Below are positions 63,814 to 64,000 of a stretch of DNA of 64,000 bases, piece by piece. Position 1 is the stretch's first letter. Every line of letters begins with the position of its first letter. The stretch spans positions 124,001 to 188,000 of the forward strand of contig NZ_QOLA01000002.1 in the NCBI RefSeq assembly GCF_003324565.1. The letters are read 5' to 3'. The notes under the pieces were generated by a model. That model searched no databases, was not told the DNA's origin, and saw nothing but the letters and a program-made list of their open reading frames with translations. A program made the position numbers and the translations under genes. The stretch is from Streptomyces sp. SDr-06 (lineage in GTDB: Bacteria > Actinomycetota > Actinomycetes > Streptomycetales > Streptomycetaceae).

Positions 63814-64000
63814 TTGAACCGCAAGGAATTGAGGCCGGATGCCTCGCCACAGGCAGCGTATGGGGCGCGTCTGCGCAGCTTGCGGGAGGCGCGCGACTGG
63901 ACGCAGGACGAGCTCGGTGAGCGCATGGATTACTCCAGCGTGCACATCTCGGCGGTGGAAACTGGTCGGAAGCCTCCGACTCTCCGGTTTTCGCGTAGCG
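63814..64000 (+). CDS. XRE-family regulator, N-terminal part (runs off the window)
   Basis: The first 62 codons start at a TTG (the frame upstream has no better start; GAAAGG is 14 bases away). They encode a typical helix-turn-helix: YGARLRSLREARDWTQDELGERM and YSSVHISAVETGRKPPTLRF. The rest is outside the window. It is divergent from the methyltransferase operon and may control it. Confidence 0.85.
   Translation, partial: MNRKELRPDASPQAAYGARLRSLREARDWTQDELGERMDYSSVHISAVETGRKPPTLRFSRS

Overview
The window is chromosomal DNA from a Streptomyces or a very close actinomycete. The evidence is very high GC with strong third-position GC bias, frequent GTG starts, many ATGA/GTGA stop-start overlaps, -10 boxes a few bases in front of start codons, a sugar importer without its own ATPase, and a gene order (ppdK, nirBD, nasC, dnaG, hrdA-like sigma factor, tandem tRNA-Asn) that I recall from the S. 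coelicolor SCO24xx-25xx region. I see no phage, insertion sequence, CRISPR array or large biosynthetic cluster.

Layout. 1-2400: end of a NarL-type histidine kinase, its LuxR response regulator, a DUF4097 protein and a TetR regulator. 2400-7650: an aldo/keto reductase with a strong operator, two drug-efflux MFS transporters and a divergent XRE regulator. 7.6-12.5 kb: dusB and pyruvate phosphate dikinase, with an operator-rich spacer between them and stacked terminators after ppdK. 12.5-16.6 kb: an ArsR-like regulator converging on a CUT1 sugar importer operon. 16.7-22.6 kb: a KimA-like APC permease, a truncated haemoglobin with a Gly-rich N-terminal extension, a VOC protein, two SDRs and a TetR regulator that shares an operator with the second SDR.

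Nitrogen assimilation: an oxidoreductase-nirB-nirD operon (22.6-26.6 kb), nasC nitrate reductase (38.7-40.8 kb) and a sirohydrochlorin chelatase that could serve siroheme synthesis (41.8-42.7 kb). Each of the three transcription units has an upstream sequence with GlnR-box spacing. Between them lie a sensor-domain protein/kinase/regulator trio, a ferric-reductase-like flavocytochrome, a TSUP exporter, a class F-like sortase with its probable substrate, a class IV aminotransferase divergent from a SoxR-type FMN reductase, a lipoprotein-kinase pair without a regulator, cutA and a gamma-glutamylcyclotransferase-fold protein.

42.8-55.2 kb is housekeeping: dgt, a ferredoxin reductase, dnaG, a group 1/2 sigma factor, two ABC exporter half-transporters, a xylulokinase, and three tRNAs with terminators. 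55.4-59.3 kb is a three-gene secreted/WXG-like module of unknown function. 59.3-60.4 kb holds a 59-residue ORF with a strong leader hairpin and a 79-nt direct repeat. After an MFS transporter, the right end (61.8-64.0 kb) has a PIMT-like methyltransferase preceded by a 39-residue Pro/Gly/Asp peptide, a small unknown protein and a divergent XRE regulator. I rate that last locus, a possible aspartimide-type peptide modification system, as the most likely under-described system here.
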